A program made the translations under genes and the position numbers. DNA of 18,426 nt from Bacteroides sp. (GTDB taxonomy: Bacteria; Bacteroidota; Bacteroidia; Bacteroidales; Bacteroidaceae): the NCBI GenBank assembly GCA_019412865.1, contig DXOJ01000131.1, positions 1 through 18,426 of the forward strand, written 5' to 3'. The notes under the pieces are model-generated. The model was not told where the DNA came from. It saw only the letters and a list, made by a program, of their open reading frames with translations, and did not search any database. The number at the start of each line of letters is the position of its first letter. Within the stretch, counting starts at the first letter, position 1. Shown here one piece after another: positions 1 to 8,265 of the stretch.

Positions 1-6
1 ATTCTA

Positions 7-14
7 TACATTTG
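7..14 (+). promoter_or_regulatory. Bacteroidetes-type -7 promoter element of the rhomboid/DUF4132 operon
   Basis: TACATTTG is an exact match to the Bacteroidetes primary-sigma -7 consensus TAnnTTTG. It would place transcription start near position 20, giving a leader of about 20 to 45 bases before the rhomboid gene. The -33 element would lie outside the window, so the call rests on one half-site and on position. Confidence 0.42.
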
Positions 15-65
15 TCAGTGAGATAAGTTATTTTTTAATTGATGACTCTAGATAAAGATAGAAAT

Positions 66-1820
66 ATGGCACTCAAACCTTCATATAATGACAAACTACA
101 TCTGCCTGGTTTATCCAACACGGAAATCCTTATATTGGCTCTCGAAGCTTCTCAAAAACTTGAGTGGAATATCAGAGAAGTGACTCCGGAAGGAGTCCGG
201 TTTGAAGTCCCGTTCAATATGTACTCTCACGGAGAGGTAATAACCTTTACTATAGAAAAGGAAAGTGACGGAGAAGTATCCGTTCGCAGTCAGTCTTCTT
301 CCGTACAATTTGTTGATTATGGAAAGAACAGAAAAAATATCCAGAAGTTACGGGAAACAATGGAAGAAATAAAAGCCTCACTCACTCCGGAAGAACTAGC
401 CCAAAGGGCCAAAGATTTCGAAGAAGAGTTCAACCGCCCGCTCACAGAAGAAGAAAAAGCCTACATAGAGGAAGAAAAGAAGAGGAACTCTTTCCTGTCT
501 TTCTTCATTCCCCGCAAAGGATTTATAGCAACTCCCATCCTGATAGACATCAATATTCTTGTATTCATTGTAATGATTGCTTCCGGAGTGGGTATTATGT
601 CTCCTTCCACTCTGTCACTACTGAAATGGGGAGCCGACTTCGGACCGCTGACTCTCACCGGTGACTGGTGGCGCACAGTGACTTGCAACTTCATACATAT
701 CGGAGCTTTCCATCTCCTGATGAACATGTATGCTTTCATGTATGTAGGACTTCTGTTGGAAGAACTGATAGGAGGACGCCGTATGTTCGTTTCATACCTG
801 CTAACCGGATTATGTTCGGCTGCATTCAGCCTGTATATGCACGGTGAGACAATCAGCGCCGGAGCTTCCGGATCTATCTTCGGACTTTACGGTATATTCC
901 TTGCATTCCTCCTCTTTCATCGCATCGCCAAAGAACAACGAAAGGCATTGTTAACCAGCATCCTCATTTTTGTGGGGTATAATCTGGTTTACGGGATGAA
1001 AGCCGGCATTGATAATGCCGCCCATATTGGCGGGTTGTTAAGCGGGTTTGTTCTGGGAATTATATACGTGGTCGGCTACAAGTTCGAGAAACCCGATGCA
1101 CAGCGGACTGTCTCCATCATCGGGGAGCTTGGTATATTCTGTATATTCCTGTTCAGCTTCATGATCCTGTGCAAAAACGTTCCTCCTCTTTACCCGGAGA
1201 TACGCAATGAATGGGAAAGCGGCATTGTGGAAGCCTATCTGAATGGTGAACTGGAAGAGGAAAACGAGAACAGTAATCATTCCGCTGTGAATGCTACGGA
1301 CAATCTTTCCAGCAGGAAAGTTCCGGCATATACACCTGTCGGCAATGACGATACGTGGCTATCTTATTATGATGCAGCCACCAAATTCAGTTGCCAGTAT
1401 CCTACCAACTGGACAAAAATAGCAGGAGCAAAAGGAATTATTGACGGTGCGGAACCTCCATTACTCATGCTGGTCAACGGAGGGAATCAATTAACGATTA
1501 CCGCCCTCACCTACGACACGCAGAAGGAGTTTGAACACATGAAAGAGTTATCACTCACTCTCCCAAGAAATGCACAAGGGGAACCGTCAGAAGATTACCA
1601 ACTAAGCAATGTCAACATCAACGGACTCCCCATGACAAAGATCACGAATCCCCTGCACATCGGGGCTCCTGATGAACCGGGAGAGGATGTAAAACAAATA
1701 GCGTTGCATTACTTTCAAGAGAGCAAGAAACGATCTTTTGCTATTGTCATGCTTGTCTATGACGAAGAAGCTGAAACCGATCTGAATGCCATTACATCAA
1801 GTATCCAGATCACCCAATAA
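66..1820 (+). CDS. Rhomboid family intramembrane serine protease with extra N- and C-terminal domains
   Basis: This membrane-embedded protease should cleave transmembrane segments of unknown substrates. Counting from ATG 66 (584 aa), the rhomboid core spans about 155-340. It has a His-x3-Asn pair (H216, N220), the catalytic serine S268 in a GASG motif, and the catalytic histidine H320 in AAHIGG. One further hydrophobic helix lies near 352-370, so about seven membrane segments are likely. A soluble domain of about 140 residues precedes the core and carries a Ser/Gln-rich strand followed by a DYGKN motif. About 210 residues follow the last helix: an acidic, Asn-rich linker and then a domain containing FSCQYPTNW, which resembles DcrB/PsbP-like folds (inference). 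Typical bacterial rhomboids are 200-300 aa, so this one is large. ATG 42 is an alternative start; 66 is preferred for the purine-rich sequence before it. It leads the operon, 7 bases before the next gene. Confidence 0.9.
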   Translation: MALKPSYNDKLHLPGLSNTEILILALEASQKLEWNIREVTPEGVRFEVPFNMYSHGEVITFTIEKESDGEVSVRSQSSSVQFVDYGKNRKNIQKLRETMEEIKASLTPEELAQRAKDFEEEFNRPLTEEEKAYIEEEKKRNSFLSFFIPRKGFIATPILIDINILVFIVMIASGVGIMSPSTLSLLKWGADFGPLTLTGDWWRTVTCNFIHIGAFHLLMNMYAFMYVGLLLEELIGGRRMFVSYLLTGLCSAAFSLYMHGETISAGASGSIFGLYGIFLAFLLFHRIAKEQRKALLTSILIFVGYNLVYGMKAGIDNAAHIGGLLSGFVLGIIYVVGYKFEKPDAQRTVSIIGELGIFCIFLFSFMILCKNVPPLYPEIRNEWESGIVEAYLNGELEEENENSNHSAVNATDNLSSRKVPAYTPVGNDDTWLSYYDAATKFSCQYPTNWTKIAGAKGIIDGAEPPLLMLVNGGNQLTITALTYDTQKEFEHMKELSLTLPRNAQGEPSEDYQLSNVNINGLPMTKITNPLHIGAPDEPGEDVKQIALHYFQESKKRSFAIVMLVYDEEAETDLNAITSSIQITQ

Positions 1821-1827
1821 AGAGAAT

Positions 1828-2247
1828 ATGAGAGTATATATCCAAATCAAACAGTTAGGAAAGCGAAAGTGCAGTATCGAAAAGATTCCTATCGATTTTC
1901 CTGTTCCGCCTGTCAATGTACAGGGGTTGATCGAAGCCATCGTCAGTTGGCAAGTCTGCGAATACAATGAACGCTTGCAACAGAGCGAAGTGCTGAAATA
2001 CCTCACACAGGAAGAAGTGGAAAATAAAACAGCTTCCGGCAAAGTAGGGTTTGCAGTAAACTATAATGGCAAACCTGCCGCAGAAGTCGAAGCCATCACC
2101 AATGCTTTGCAATCCTATGAGGACGGAATTTTCCGTATCTTCATGGATGATACGGAAACCGGAGACCTATCCTCTCCCATCCAACTTAAAGAAGAATCTA
2201 CCTTAACCTTCATCCGGCTCGCTATGCTGTCGGGAAGATTATGGTAA
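1828..2247 (+). CDS. Unrecognised 139-residue protein in the DUF4132 operon
   Basis: I do not recognise this family. The ATG at 1828 is 7 bases after the rhomboid stop and gives 139 aa; an upstream in-frame start at 1786 would overlap the rhomboid gene and is less likely. No signal peptide or membrane helix is visible, so it is probably cytoplasmic. The N-terminus alternates hydrophobic and basic residues as a beta strand would. The middle is acidic and helical. The C-terminus ends in a hydrophobic/basic patch, TFIRLAMLSGRLW, which looks conserved and could be an interaction surface. Its position directly before the giant DUF4132 gene suggests an accessory or partner subunit, but that is inference from order alone. 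Codon use and composition match the neighbours. Confidence 0.72.
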   Translation: MRVYIQIKQLGKRKCSIEKIPIDFPVPPVNVQGLIEAIVSWQVCEYNERLQQSEVLKYLTQEEVENKTASGKVGFAVNYNGKPAAEVEAITNALQSYEDGIFRIFMDDTETGDLSSPIQLKEESTLTFIRLAMLSGRLW

Positions 2248-2285
2248 TCATTATCCTATAAAACACATTTAAAACGAAAAGAATC

Positions 2286-5200
2286 ATGAGACTGATTTAC
2301 AATGACGCATTAAATAAACGGATTGCTCCGTACCTGGAAAGGTTAACGAAAAAGAGAACCAGTTTAGACAAAGAGACAATGGCACTGTTGGATGTATTTA
2401 TGCAATACTTCAACATGGATACCCGGTATGGTGCATACAGCGATAAATTAGAGCCTTGCATCATCTATATTATCCAAGAAGAGAAGATTAAAAGCGTTGC
2501 CAATCTTTTTGACGGTAAGTTGAACAAGCTACTCCGCTATCTATTGGGAGACGAGTACGCCCACCTGTTCCACACCTATCTGGAGCTCAAAGCACGGTGT
2601 CCGTACACTCACGGATACTCGCGCCGGTCGCAACGGTCGGCAAATCCTCTTCTGCATATCGGCCACGTTATAGATGCATTGACCCAGTTTCTGAAACTGC
2701 GCGCCACCGGATTTACGGATCAAGCCGTACTGAACGGAGGAAACACTCCGGAAGAAATAGAAGCATACAAGGATTCGATGAACTGCCAAAACTGGATGGC
2801 CGCCCAAATAGCAGAAGGCAACCAGACTGTCATTGAATACCTCAACAATGTGCTGACCAGTGAGAATAACGCCAATCGCCTCAACCAGGGACATCTCCAG
2901 GCTATCGCAGTAAGTGGATACCGCCCCTTGCTGGAACTGGAAGGGAAGTTACTTCTGGCAGCCAAGTTACAGGAAGGTCTCCGCCAAGCTATCGTGGAAA
3001 CGATGGACGAAGGTTGTCCCGAAAGTTATCTCCATCTTTTCTCGGTCATCTGCGACAACGGCCTGCAACGATTTGCTTCCGTGAAACGCGGTATTGCAGT
3101 CAGTACGGGGATTGGAGAACAAGACAGCAGCGAACGTATCACCAATAAATATGTAGAACTGATCCATCGTTTTCTGAACGACCGGAAACAAGCACACAGT
3201 GCTCTTCAAAGCAAAGATACAGTCGAACTCTATCTGGCTTTATGGAGCATCGGATTCTATAATACGGAAGAGATTCAGACGCTCGTACCGGAAATTATCA
3301 AGAAAGGTGCTAAATACCAGGTACAGACATTACTTTATTTCTTACGCTGTACGCAATACTCCGGCATGAACCACCGCATCAGTAAAAATGCCTTTGAAAG
3401 ATGGTATAAGGAACCGTCGGTGGTGGCGGCTATCTTACCGTTGTATCTGTCCGGTCTCTATCTTAGCCGGTACGGAGGGCACAAAGACGCCCCGTCACTC
3501 CACGACTATTTTGATAGCAAAGAAGAGGCGGTCCGCCATTATGAATATCTGAAGCAAATCTATCAGTCCATCTCTGCCAAAGAGATTTATTCTCCTTATG
3601 TATTCCCTTGGGAAAGCACAGAACTCACCCGTTCGGAAATCGTTCTCAAAATGGCATATATCACCTGGATGACTAATAATTCTGCATTGAAAGACGATCT
3701 TTGCAGCTATCTGCCCTCTCTGGATACTTATATGCGGGCAGGCTATATCGGTGTTGTATTAGCTCCACCGACCAGTCCGCTACAGGAAGAATATGTACTG
3801 CAATCACTGGGAGACCGTTCGCAAGATGTGCGTGAAGAAGCATATAAAGCATTGTCCGAGATGACCTTATCGCCCGAACAAAACCAGAAAGTAGAAGAGT
3901 TACTGCGCTTCAAATACAGCGAAATGCGTATCCATGCTATCAACCTGCTGATGAAACAGCCCAAAGAACAGCTAGCCGACAGCATCCGCCGCTTGCTAAC
4001 AGACAAGGTTGCCGAACGCCGCCTGGCAGGATTGGACATGATGAAGACCATACACAATGTAGAATTCCTGCAAGATATCTATCAGGAATTGATCCCGACA
4101 GTTAAAGAGATTCAGAAGCCGAACCCGAAAGAAAAAGTATTGATAGAATCTCTGATTGGCGATGGAACAGAAGAGAGCGTCACACAACATTATACCAAAG
4201 ATAACGGTTTCGGTCTGTACGATCCGTCTCTTGAAGTCAGTCTGCCGGAAATTACCCAGGACAAAGGATTCAACGTTAAAAAAGCATTCGAATTCATCTG
4301 CTTTGGAAGGGCCAAACTCGTTTTCAAAAAACTAAGCAAATACATCGAAACCTACAAGAATGAAGAATTCAAAAATGGTTACGGAGAAGCACGTCTGGTA
4401 GGTAACAGTGTCCTTATAAACTGGAGCAACTACGGAGGATTGAGCGGACTCGGATTCCCGGAATTGTGGAAAGCCTTCTACGAAGAAGAAATAGGAAGCT
4501 ACGACAAATTGCTGATGATGAGTTTCATGCTTGCATCGACAGGTACCGCTAAAGACGAAGACGACTCCGACGAGGAAGATGAAGAAGACATCAAGGCAGA
4601 CCAGAAATCAAGTAATACTTTTGAGCCGCTTGTCAACCGGATGTATGCCGGCATCACTTACCGCGGATTGCAGAAAGACCTCCGCAAGATGCCGTACTAT
4701 GAACAGATGAGTGACATCATCGAAGCACTGGCATACGAATACAAAGATGAAGCCGTCTATCAACGACTGGCCGTCAATATGCTGCTCCAACTATTGCCTT
4801 TGCTAAATACCAAAAACATCTTCCGCCAATACACCAGTAAGCATGCATGGCTTCGGGACAAACTGGAATACGGAGAAAAACAGGTCGTTTATCCGATACA
4901 TAACAACAAATTCGTGAACTTCTGGCTCGAAATGCCTCAAAAGCCCATGAATGATGATCTATTTATCCGTTACTTCACAGTGCGCTATCAGCTTTATAAG
5001 CTCACCAACTACATGGAGCACACCCCCGAACTAGAGGGAACAGACTCTTATCTTCATGCCACAGACTTCGCCCGTGCCTGGATGCTGGGAATCATCCCGA
5101 CAGAGGAAGTATACCGTGAAATGATGGGACGCATCAGCTCTCCCAGCCAGATCAAAGCAATCACCATGGTATTGAACGACAACGTTCGTTTCAACAAGGA

Positions 5201-7346
5201 AAAAGAAAGATACGCCGATATCAAAAACATCGACTTCTCCCTCTTCCGTTCCCTCGCCCAAAAGGTGGTAGACCGGATTCTTGAAATTGAATTAAAACGT
5301 GGAGACTCCGAGACACAAGTCACCTCCCTTGCAGAAGAACTAAGCTACGTCTATGGAGCCGAAACATTTATCCGTATTCTGCAAGCATTCGGCAAAGATA
5401 CTTTCATACGTGACAGTTACAACTGGGGCAGCACCAAACGGGGTGTATTGAGCAGTCTGCTCCATGCTTGCCATCCCCTGCCTACGGACACCGGCGAGAA
5501 TCTGAAGAAACTGGCGAAACAAGCCGAAATCAGCGACGAGCGACTGGTAGAAGCCGCCATGTTCGCCCCACAATGGATTGAACTGACTGAAAAGGCAATA
5601 GGCTGGAAAGGACTGACAAGTGCAGCCTATTATTTCCACGCCCACACCAATGAAACGTGTGACGACAAGAAGAAAGCGATTATCGCCCGCTACACCCCCA
5701 TCGACGTAGATGACCTGCGGGAAGGTGCTTTTGACATCGACTGGTTCAAAGATGCATTTAAGACAATTGGCAAGCAACGCTTCGAAGTGGTCTACAATGC
5801 CGCCAAATATATTTCATGCAGCAACAGCCATACCCGTGCCCGTAAGTTTGCCGATGCTACCAACGGTGCAGTGAAGGCGGCAGATATAAAGAAAGAAATA
5901 ATAGCCAAGCGCAACAAAGACTTATTGATGAGCTACGGCCTCATCCCATTGGGACGGAAGCCGGATAAAGAACTGCTGGTTCGTTATCAATACCTGCAAA
6001 AATTCCTGAAAGAGAGCAAGGAATTCGGTGCTCAAAGGCAGGAAAGCGAAAAGAAAGCGGTAAACATCGCCCTGCAAAACCTGGCACGCAACTCTGGTTA
6101 CGGAGACGTTACCCGCCTGACCTGGAGCATGGAAACCGAACTGATTAAAGAACTTCTTCCCTACCTGTCCCCCAAAGAGATAGACGGCGTAGAAGTGTAT
6201 GTACAAATCAACGAGGAAGGTAAATCGGAGATTAAGCAAATCAAAGACGGCAAAGAGCTCAACAGCATGCCTGCCAAGCTGAAAAAGCATCCGTATATAG
6301 AAGAACTGAAAGCAGTACACAAAAAGCTGAAAGACCAGTACACCCGTTCGCGCATCATGCTGGAACAGGCGATGGAAGACTGCACCCATTTTGAAGAAAA
6401 CGAATTGCGCAAGCTGATGCAGAATCCTGTTATCTGGCCATTACTGAAACATCTCGTCTTCATCTGCAACGGACAGACGGGCTTCTACACCGATGGATTG
6501 CTGATTACAGTGAATGCCGTTTGCCTCCCGTTAAAACCGAAAGACGAGTTACGCATCGCGCACCCCACAGACCTGTATACAAGCGGAGACTGGCATGCTT
6601 ATCAAAAATTTCTGTTCGACAAATCAATCCGCCAACCTTTCAAACAGGTATTCCGCGAACTTTACGTTCCGACTCCGGAAGAAATAGAAGCCACTCAATC
6701 CCGCCGCTATGCCGGCAATCAGATTCAACCGCAGAAAACGGTTGCCGTACTGAAAGGCCGTCGCTGGGTAGCCGACTATGAAGACGGTCTCCAAAAGATC
6801 TATTACAAAGAGAACATCATCGCCACCATCTATGCGATGGCAGACTGGTTCTCTCCTGCCGACATCGAAGCTCCGACATTGGAATATGTCTGCTTCCATA
6901 GCCGCAAGGACTACAAGCTGATGAAAATCTCGGAGATTCCTCCTGTCATCTTCTCGGAAGTGATGAGGGACGTAGACCTGGCAGTAAGCGTAGCCCATGC
7001 CGGAAGCGTCGATCCGGAAACCAGCCACTCTACCATCGAGATACGCAGCGTGCTGGTGGAACTGACAATGCCGTTGTTCCATTTCAAGAACGTGACGATA
7101 AAAGGAAGTTTCGCTCACATCGAAGGTAAACTGGGTAAGTATAATATTCATCTGGGCAGCGGTGTGATCCATCAGGAAGGTGGTGCACAGATAGCCGTTC
7201 TTCCGGTACATTCGCAAAATCGCGGACGCCTGTTCCTGCCTTTCGTAGATGAAGATCCGAAGACTGCCGAGATACTGACTAAGATTATCTTCTTTGCAGA
7301 AGACGATAAGATAAAAGATCCGAGCATTCTGAACCAAATCAAATAG
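2286..7346 (+). CDS. Giant DUF4132 (YehI/MolR-like) helical-repeat protein, 1686 aa
   Basis: The C-terminal part carries the DUF4132 pattern, roughly residues 1330-1530. It includes a WPLLKHLVF helix, the HPTDLY...W segment, QPFKQVFRELY and the SRRYAGNQ motif. After it come about 120 residues (1562-1684) of beta-rich sequence with EIRSVLVELTMPLF, a separate conserved tail domain. The N-terminal two thirds is almost all helix and reads like HEAT/ARM repeats. A very acidic linker (about residues 755-772, nearly all Asp/Glu) divides it. No signal peptide, transmembrane segment or NTPase motif is visible. The E. coli relatives YehI and MolR sit in a cluster with a MoxR-type ATPase, a vWA protein and a SWIM protein; none of those is in this window. 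Molecular function is unknown. ATG 2286 follows an A-rich stretch, 38 bases after the small gene, and 7 bases precede the next gene. The reading frame is intact. Confidence 0.88.
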   Translation: MRLIYNDALNKRIAPYLERLTKKRTSLDKETMALLDVFMQYFNMDTRYGAYSDKLEPCIIYIIQEEKIKSVANLFDGKLNKLLRYLLGDEYAHLFHTYLELKARCPYTHGYSRRSQRSANPLLHIGHVIDALTQFLKLRATGFTDQAVLNGGNTPEEIEAYKDSMNCQNWMAAQIAEGNQTVIEYLNNVLTSENNANRLNQGHLQAIAVSGYRPLLELEGKLLLAAKLQEGLRQAIVETMDEGCPESYLHLFSVICDNGLQRFASVKRGIAVSTGIGEQDSSERITNKYVELIHRFLNDRKQAHSALQSKDTVELYLALWSIGFYNTEEIQTLVPEIIKKGAKYQVQTLLYFLRCTQYSGMNHRISKNAFERWYKEPSVVAAILPLYLSGLYLSRYGGHKDAPSLHDYFDSKEEAVRHYEYLKQIYQSISAKEIYSPYVFPWESTELTRSEIVLKMAYITWMTNNSALKDDLCSYLPSLDTYMRAGYIGVVLAPPTSPLQEEYVLQSLGDRSQDVREEAYKALSEMTLSPEQNQKVEELLRFKYSEMRIHAINLLMKQPKEQLADSIRRLLTDKVAERRLAGLDMMKTIHNVEFLQDIYQELIPTVKEIQKPNPKEKVLIESLIGDGTEESVTQHYTKDNGFGLYDPSLEVSLPEITQDKGFNVKKAFEFICFGRAKLVFKKLSKYIETYKNEEFKNGYGEARLVGNSVLINWSNYGGLSGLGFPELWKAFYEEEIGSYDKLLMMSFMLASTGTAKDEDDSDEEDEEDIKADQKSSNTFEPLVNRMYAGITYRGLQKDLRKMPYYEQMSDIIEALAYEYKDEAVYQRLAVNMLLQLLPLLNTKNIFRQYTSKHAWLRDKLEYGEKQVVYPIHNNKFVNFWLEMPQKPMNDDLFIRYFTVRYQLYKLTNYMEHTPELEGTDSYLHATDFARAWMLGIIPTEEVYREMMGRISSPSQIKAITMVLNDNVRFNKEKERYADIKNIDFSLFRSLAQKVVDRILEIELKRGDSETQVTSLAEELSYVYGAETFIRILQAFGKDTFIRDSYNWGSTKRGVLSSLLHACHPLPTDTGENLKKLAKQAEISDERLVEAAMFAPQWIELTEKAIGWKGLTSAAYYFHAHTNETCDDKKKAIIARYTPIDVDDLREGAFDIDWFKDAFKTIGKQRFEVVYNAAKYISCSNSHTRARKFADATNGAVKAADIKKEIIAKRNKDLLMSYGLIPLGRKPDKELLVRYQYLQKFLKESKEFGAQRQESEKKAVNIALQNLARNSGYGDVTRLTWSMETELIKELLPYLSPKEIDGVEVYVQINEEGKSEIKQIKDGKELNSMPAKLKKHPYIEELKAVHKKLKDQYTRSRIMLEQAMEDCTHFEENELRKLMQNPVIWPLLKHLVFICNGQTGFYTDGLLITVNAVCLPLKPKDELRIAHPTDLYTSGDWHAYQKFLFDKSIRQPFKQVFRELYVPTPEEIEATQSRRYAGNQIQPQKTVAVLKGRRWVADYEDGLQKIYYKENIIATIYAMADWFSPADIEAPTLEYVCFHSRKDYKLMKISEIPPVIFSEVMRDVDLAVSVAHAGSVDPETSHSTIEIRSVLVELTMPLFHFKNVTIKGSFAHIEGKLGKYNIHLGSGVIHQEGGAQIAVLPVHSQNRGRLFLPFVDEDPKTAEILTKIIFFAEDDKIKDPSILNQIK

Positions 7347-7353
7347 TAAAGAG

Positions 7354-7827
7354 ATGGCAGAAAATTTAATCATCCACACAGGAAGCAAGGAAGAAAAGTA
7401 TCGGGAGTTACTTCCGCAACTGCATGCTTTGGTAAGTACGGAAGCAGATCTCATTGCCAATCTTGCCAACATGGCAGCAGCCTTAAAGCAGACTTTCGGT
7501 TTCTTCTGGGTAGGCTTTTACCTTGTGAAAGAGGAAGAACTCGTACTGGGTCCGTTTCAAGGCCCCATTGCCTGCACTCGCATCCGCTTTGGCAGAGGAG
7601 TTTGCGGAACCGCTTGGAAAGAAGCCCGTACACTGATTGTTCCTGATGTAGAGCAGTTTCCTGGACACATAGCCTGTAGTTCGGACTCGAAATCGGAAAT
7701 AGTAGTACCGATCCTCAAGCAGGGGAAAGTTGTCGGGGTGCTGGATATCGACAGTGATACATTGGATAGCTTCGACACTATCGACGCACGCTATCTGGAA
7801 GAGATTTGCACGTATATTGTATTATAA
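7354..7827 (+). CDS. msrC: Free methionine-(R)-sulfoxide reductase (GAF domain)
   Basis: This cytoplasmic enzyme reduces free L-methionine-(R)-sulfoxide to methionine, recycling oxidised amino acid with electrons usually supplied by thioredoxin. The 157-residue protein is a single GAF domain. It has WVGFYL near 52-57, and three cysteines C74, C84 and C108 with spacings of 10 and 24. Those spacings equal those of the catalytic cysteines of E. coli fRMsr (C84, C94, C118). The motif GRGVCGTAW and the SKSEIVVPI stretch after the last cysteine are also typical of this family rather than of signalling GAF domains. Length is as expected. The ATG lies 7 bases after the DUF4132 stop, so it is very likely co-transcribed as the last gene of the unit. 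Two hairpins follow its stop. Confidence 0.93.
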   Translation: MAENLIIHTGSKEEKYRELLPQLHALVSTEADLIANLANMAAALKQTFGFFWVGFYLVKEEELVLGPFQGPIACTRIRFGRGVCGTAWKEARTLIVPDVEQFPGHIACSSDSKSEIVVPILKQGKVVGVLDIDSDTLDSFDTIDARYLEEICTYIVL

Positions 7828-7848
7828 AATAACGGCATAAACATCCTG

Positions 7849-7890
7849 AAAAAACGGAGGCTCTGATTGAATGAATCAGAGCCTCCGTTT
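7849..7890 (-). terminator. Perfect 17-bp hairpin with T-tract on the - strand
   Basis: Arms 7852-7868 and 7874-7890 are perfectly complementary around a 5-base loop. Six adenines at 7849-7854 on the + strand become a T-tract only when read on the - strand, so this hairpin should end the cbpA-cbpM transcript. On the + strand it lacks a U-run and would at most pause polymerase coming from the methionine sulfoxide reductase gene. Confidence 0.82.
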
Positions 7891-7895
7891 ACTAT

Positions 7896-7938
7896 AAATA
7901 GAGCCTCTGTTCGAATCAAACAGAGGCTCTATTTTTTT
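7896..7938 (+). terminator. Perfect 16-bp hairpin with T-tract on the + strand
   Basis: Arms 7896-7911 and 7919-7934 are perfectly complementary with a 7-base loop, and seven thymines run from 7932 to 7938 on the + strand. It is the likely intrinsic terminator of the rhomboid-DUF4132-fRMsr transcript. Its T-tract overlaps the stop codon of the convergent cbpM-like gene (7937-7939). The arms share the core AGAGCCTC with the neighbouring hairpin. Confidence 0.83.
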
Positions 7939-8260
7939 ACCAGTCCATATCTTCTATTTCCCGTTCCCGGTACAGCAAAAGTTGTTTGCGAAGCGAACGC
8001 ATTTCGTGCCTCATATCTTCCATCCTTTCCAGCAAATGATGAATGGCATCGATACCTTCCATGTTGATGGATAAGTCATAGTACATTCTGCTATAACGTT
8101 CCACGTTCGGGAGTTCCGACAAAAGCAGATAATGTTCACCGCCTTCGGTATGCACGTTAATCAAACCGCCCTCTTCCAACATTTCGATGAATGAAGGCTC
8201 AATATGACATTTGTGACAGTATTCACTGACAATTATTAATTCAGTCTGCATAGTACTCAT
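7937..8260 (-). CDS. CbpM-like chaperone modulator (MerR-type helix-turn-helix)
   Basis: This 107-residue cytoplasmic protein matches the CbpM family. The N-terminal segment EYCHKCHIEPSFIEMLEE corresponds to the EFC..TGIS..EL pattern of E. coli CbpM. After it come a short beta region and a C-terminal coiled coil (about 66-100) rich in Glu, Arg and Leu. CbpM binds the J-domain of CbpA and blocks its action on DnaK, so this protein probably regulates the J-protein encoded just upstream. The genes are 5 bases apart, with the J-protein gene first. Translation may begin at ATG 8260, or three codons later at the second Met. The Cys/His cluster C15-H16-K17-C18-H19 is unusual; it could bind a metal or sense redox, but no evidence settles this. 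Confidence 0.83.
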   Translation of the reverse strand: MSTMQTELIIVSEYCHKCHIEPSFIEMLEEGGLINVHTEGGEHYLLLSELPNVERYSRMYYDLSINMEGIDAIHHLLERMEDMRHEMRSLRKQLLLYREREIEDMDW

Positions 8261-8265
8261 TCATT

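Noticed and set aside
6624..7472. Open frame of 282 codons on the - strand
   Set aside because: It lies wholly antisense to the conserved C-terminus of the DUF4132 gene and the start of msrC. Its translation has no recognisable domain.
7354..7827. GAF domain read as a signalling sensor
   Set aside because: The three cysteines with 10 and 24 spacing mark it as a free methionine sulfoxide reductase.
7852..7934. Two repeats with palindromic arms as a possible CRISPR or REP array
   Set aside because: There are only two units, with different flanking arms and T-tracts on opposite strands, which fits terminators better.
8203..8217. CXXCH match (CHKCH) suggesting a c-type haem site in the CbpM-like protein
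   Set aside because: The protein has no signal peptide and matches a cytoplasmic modulator family, so haem c attachment is not expected.
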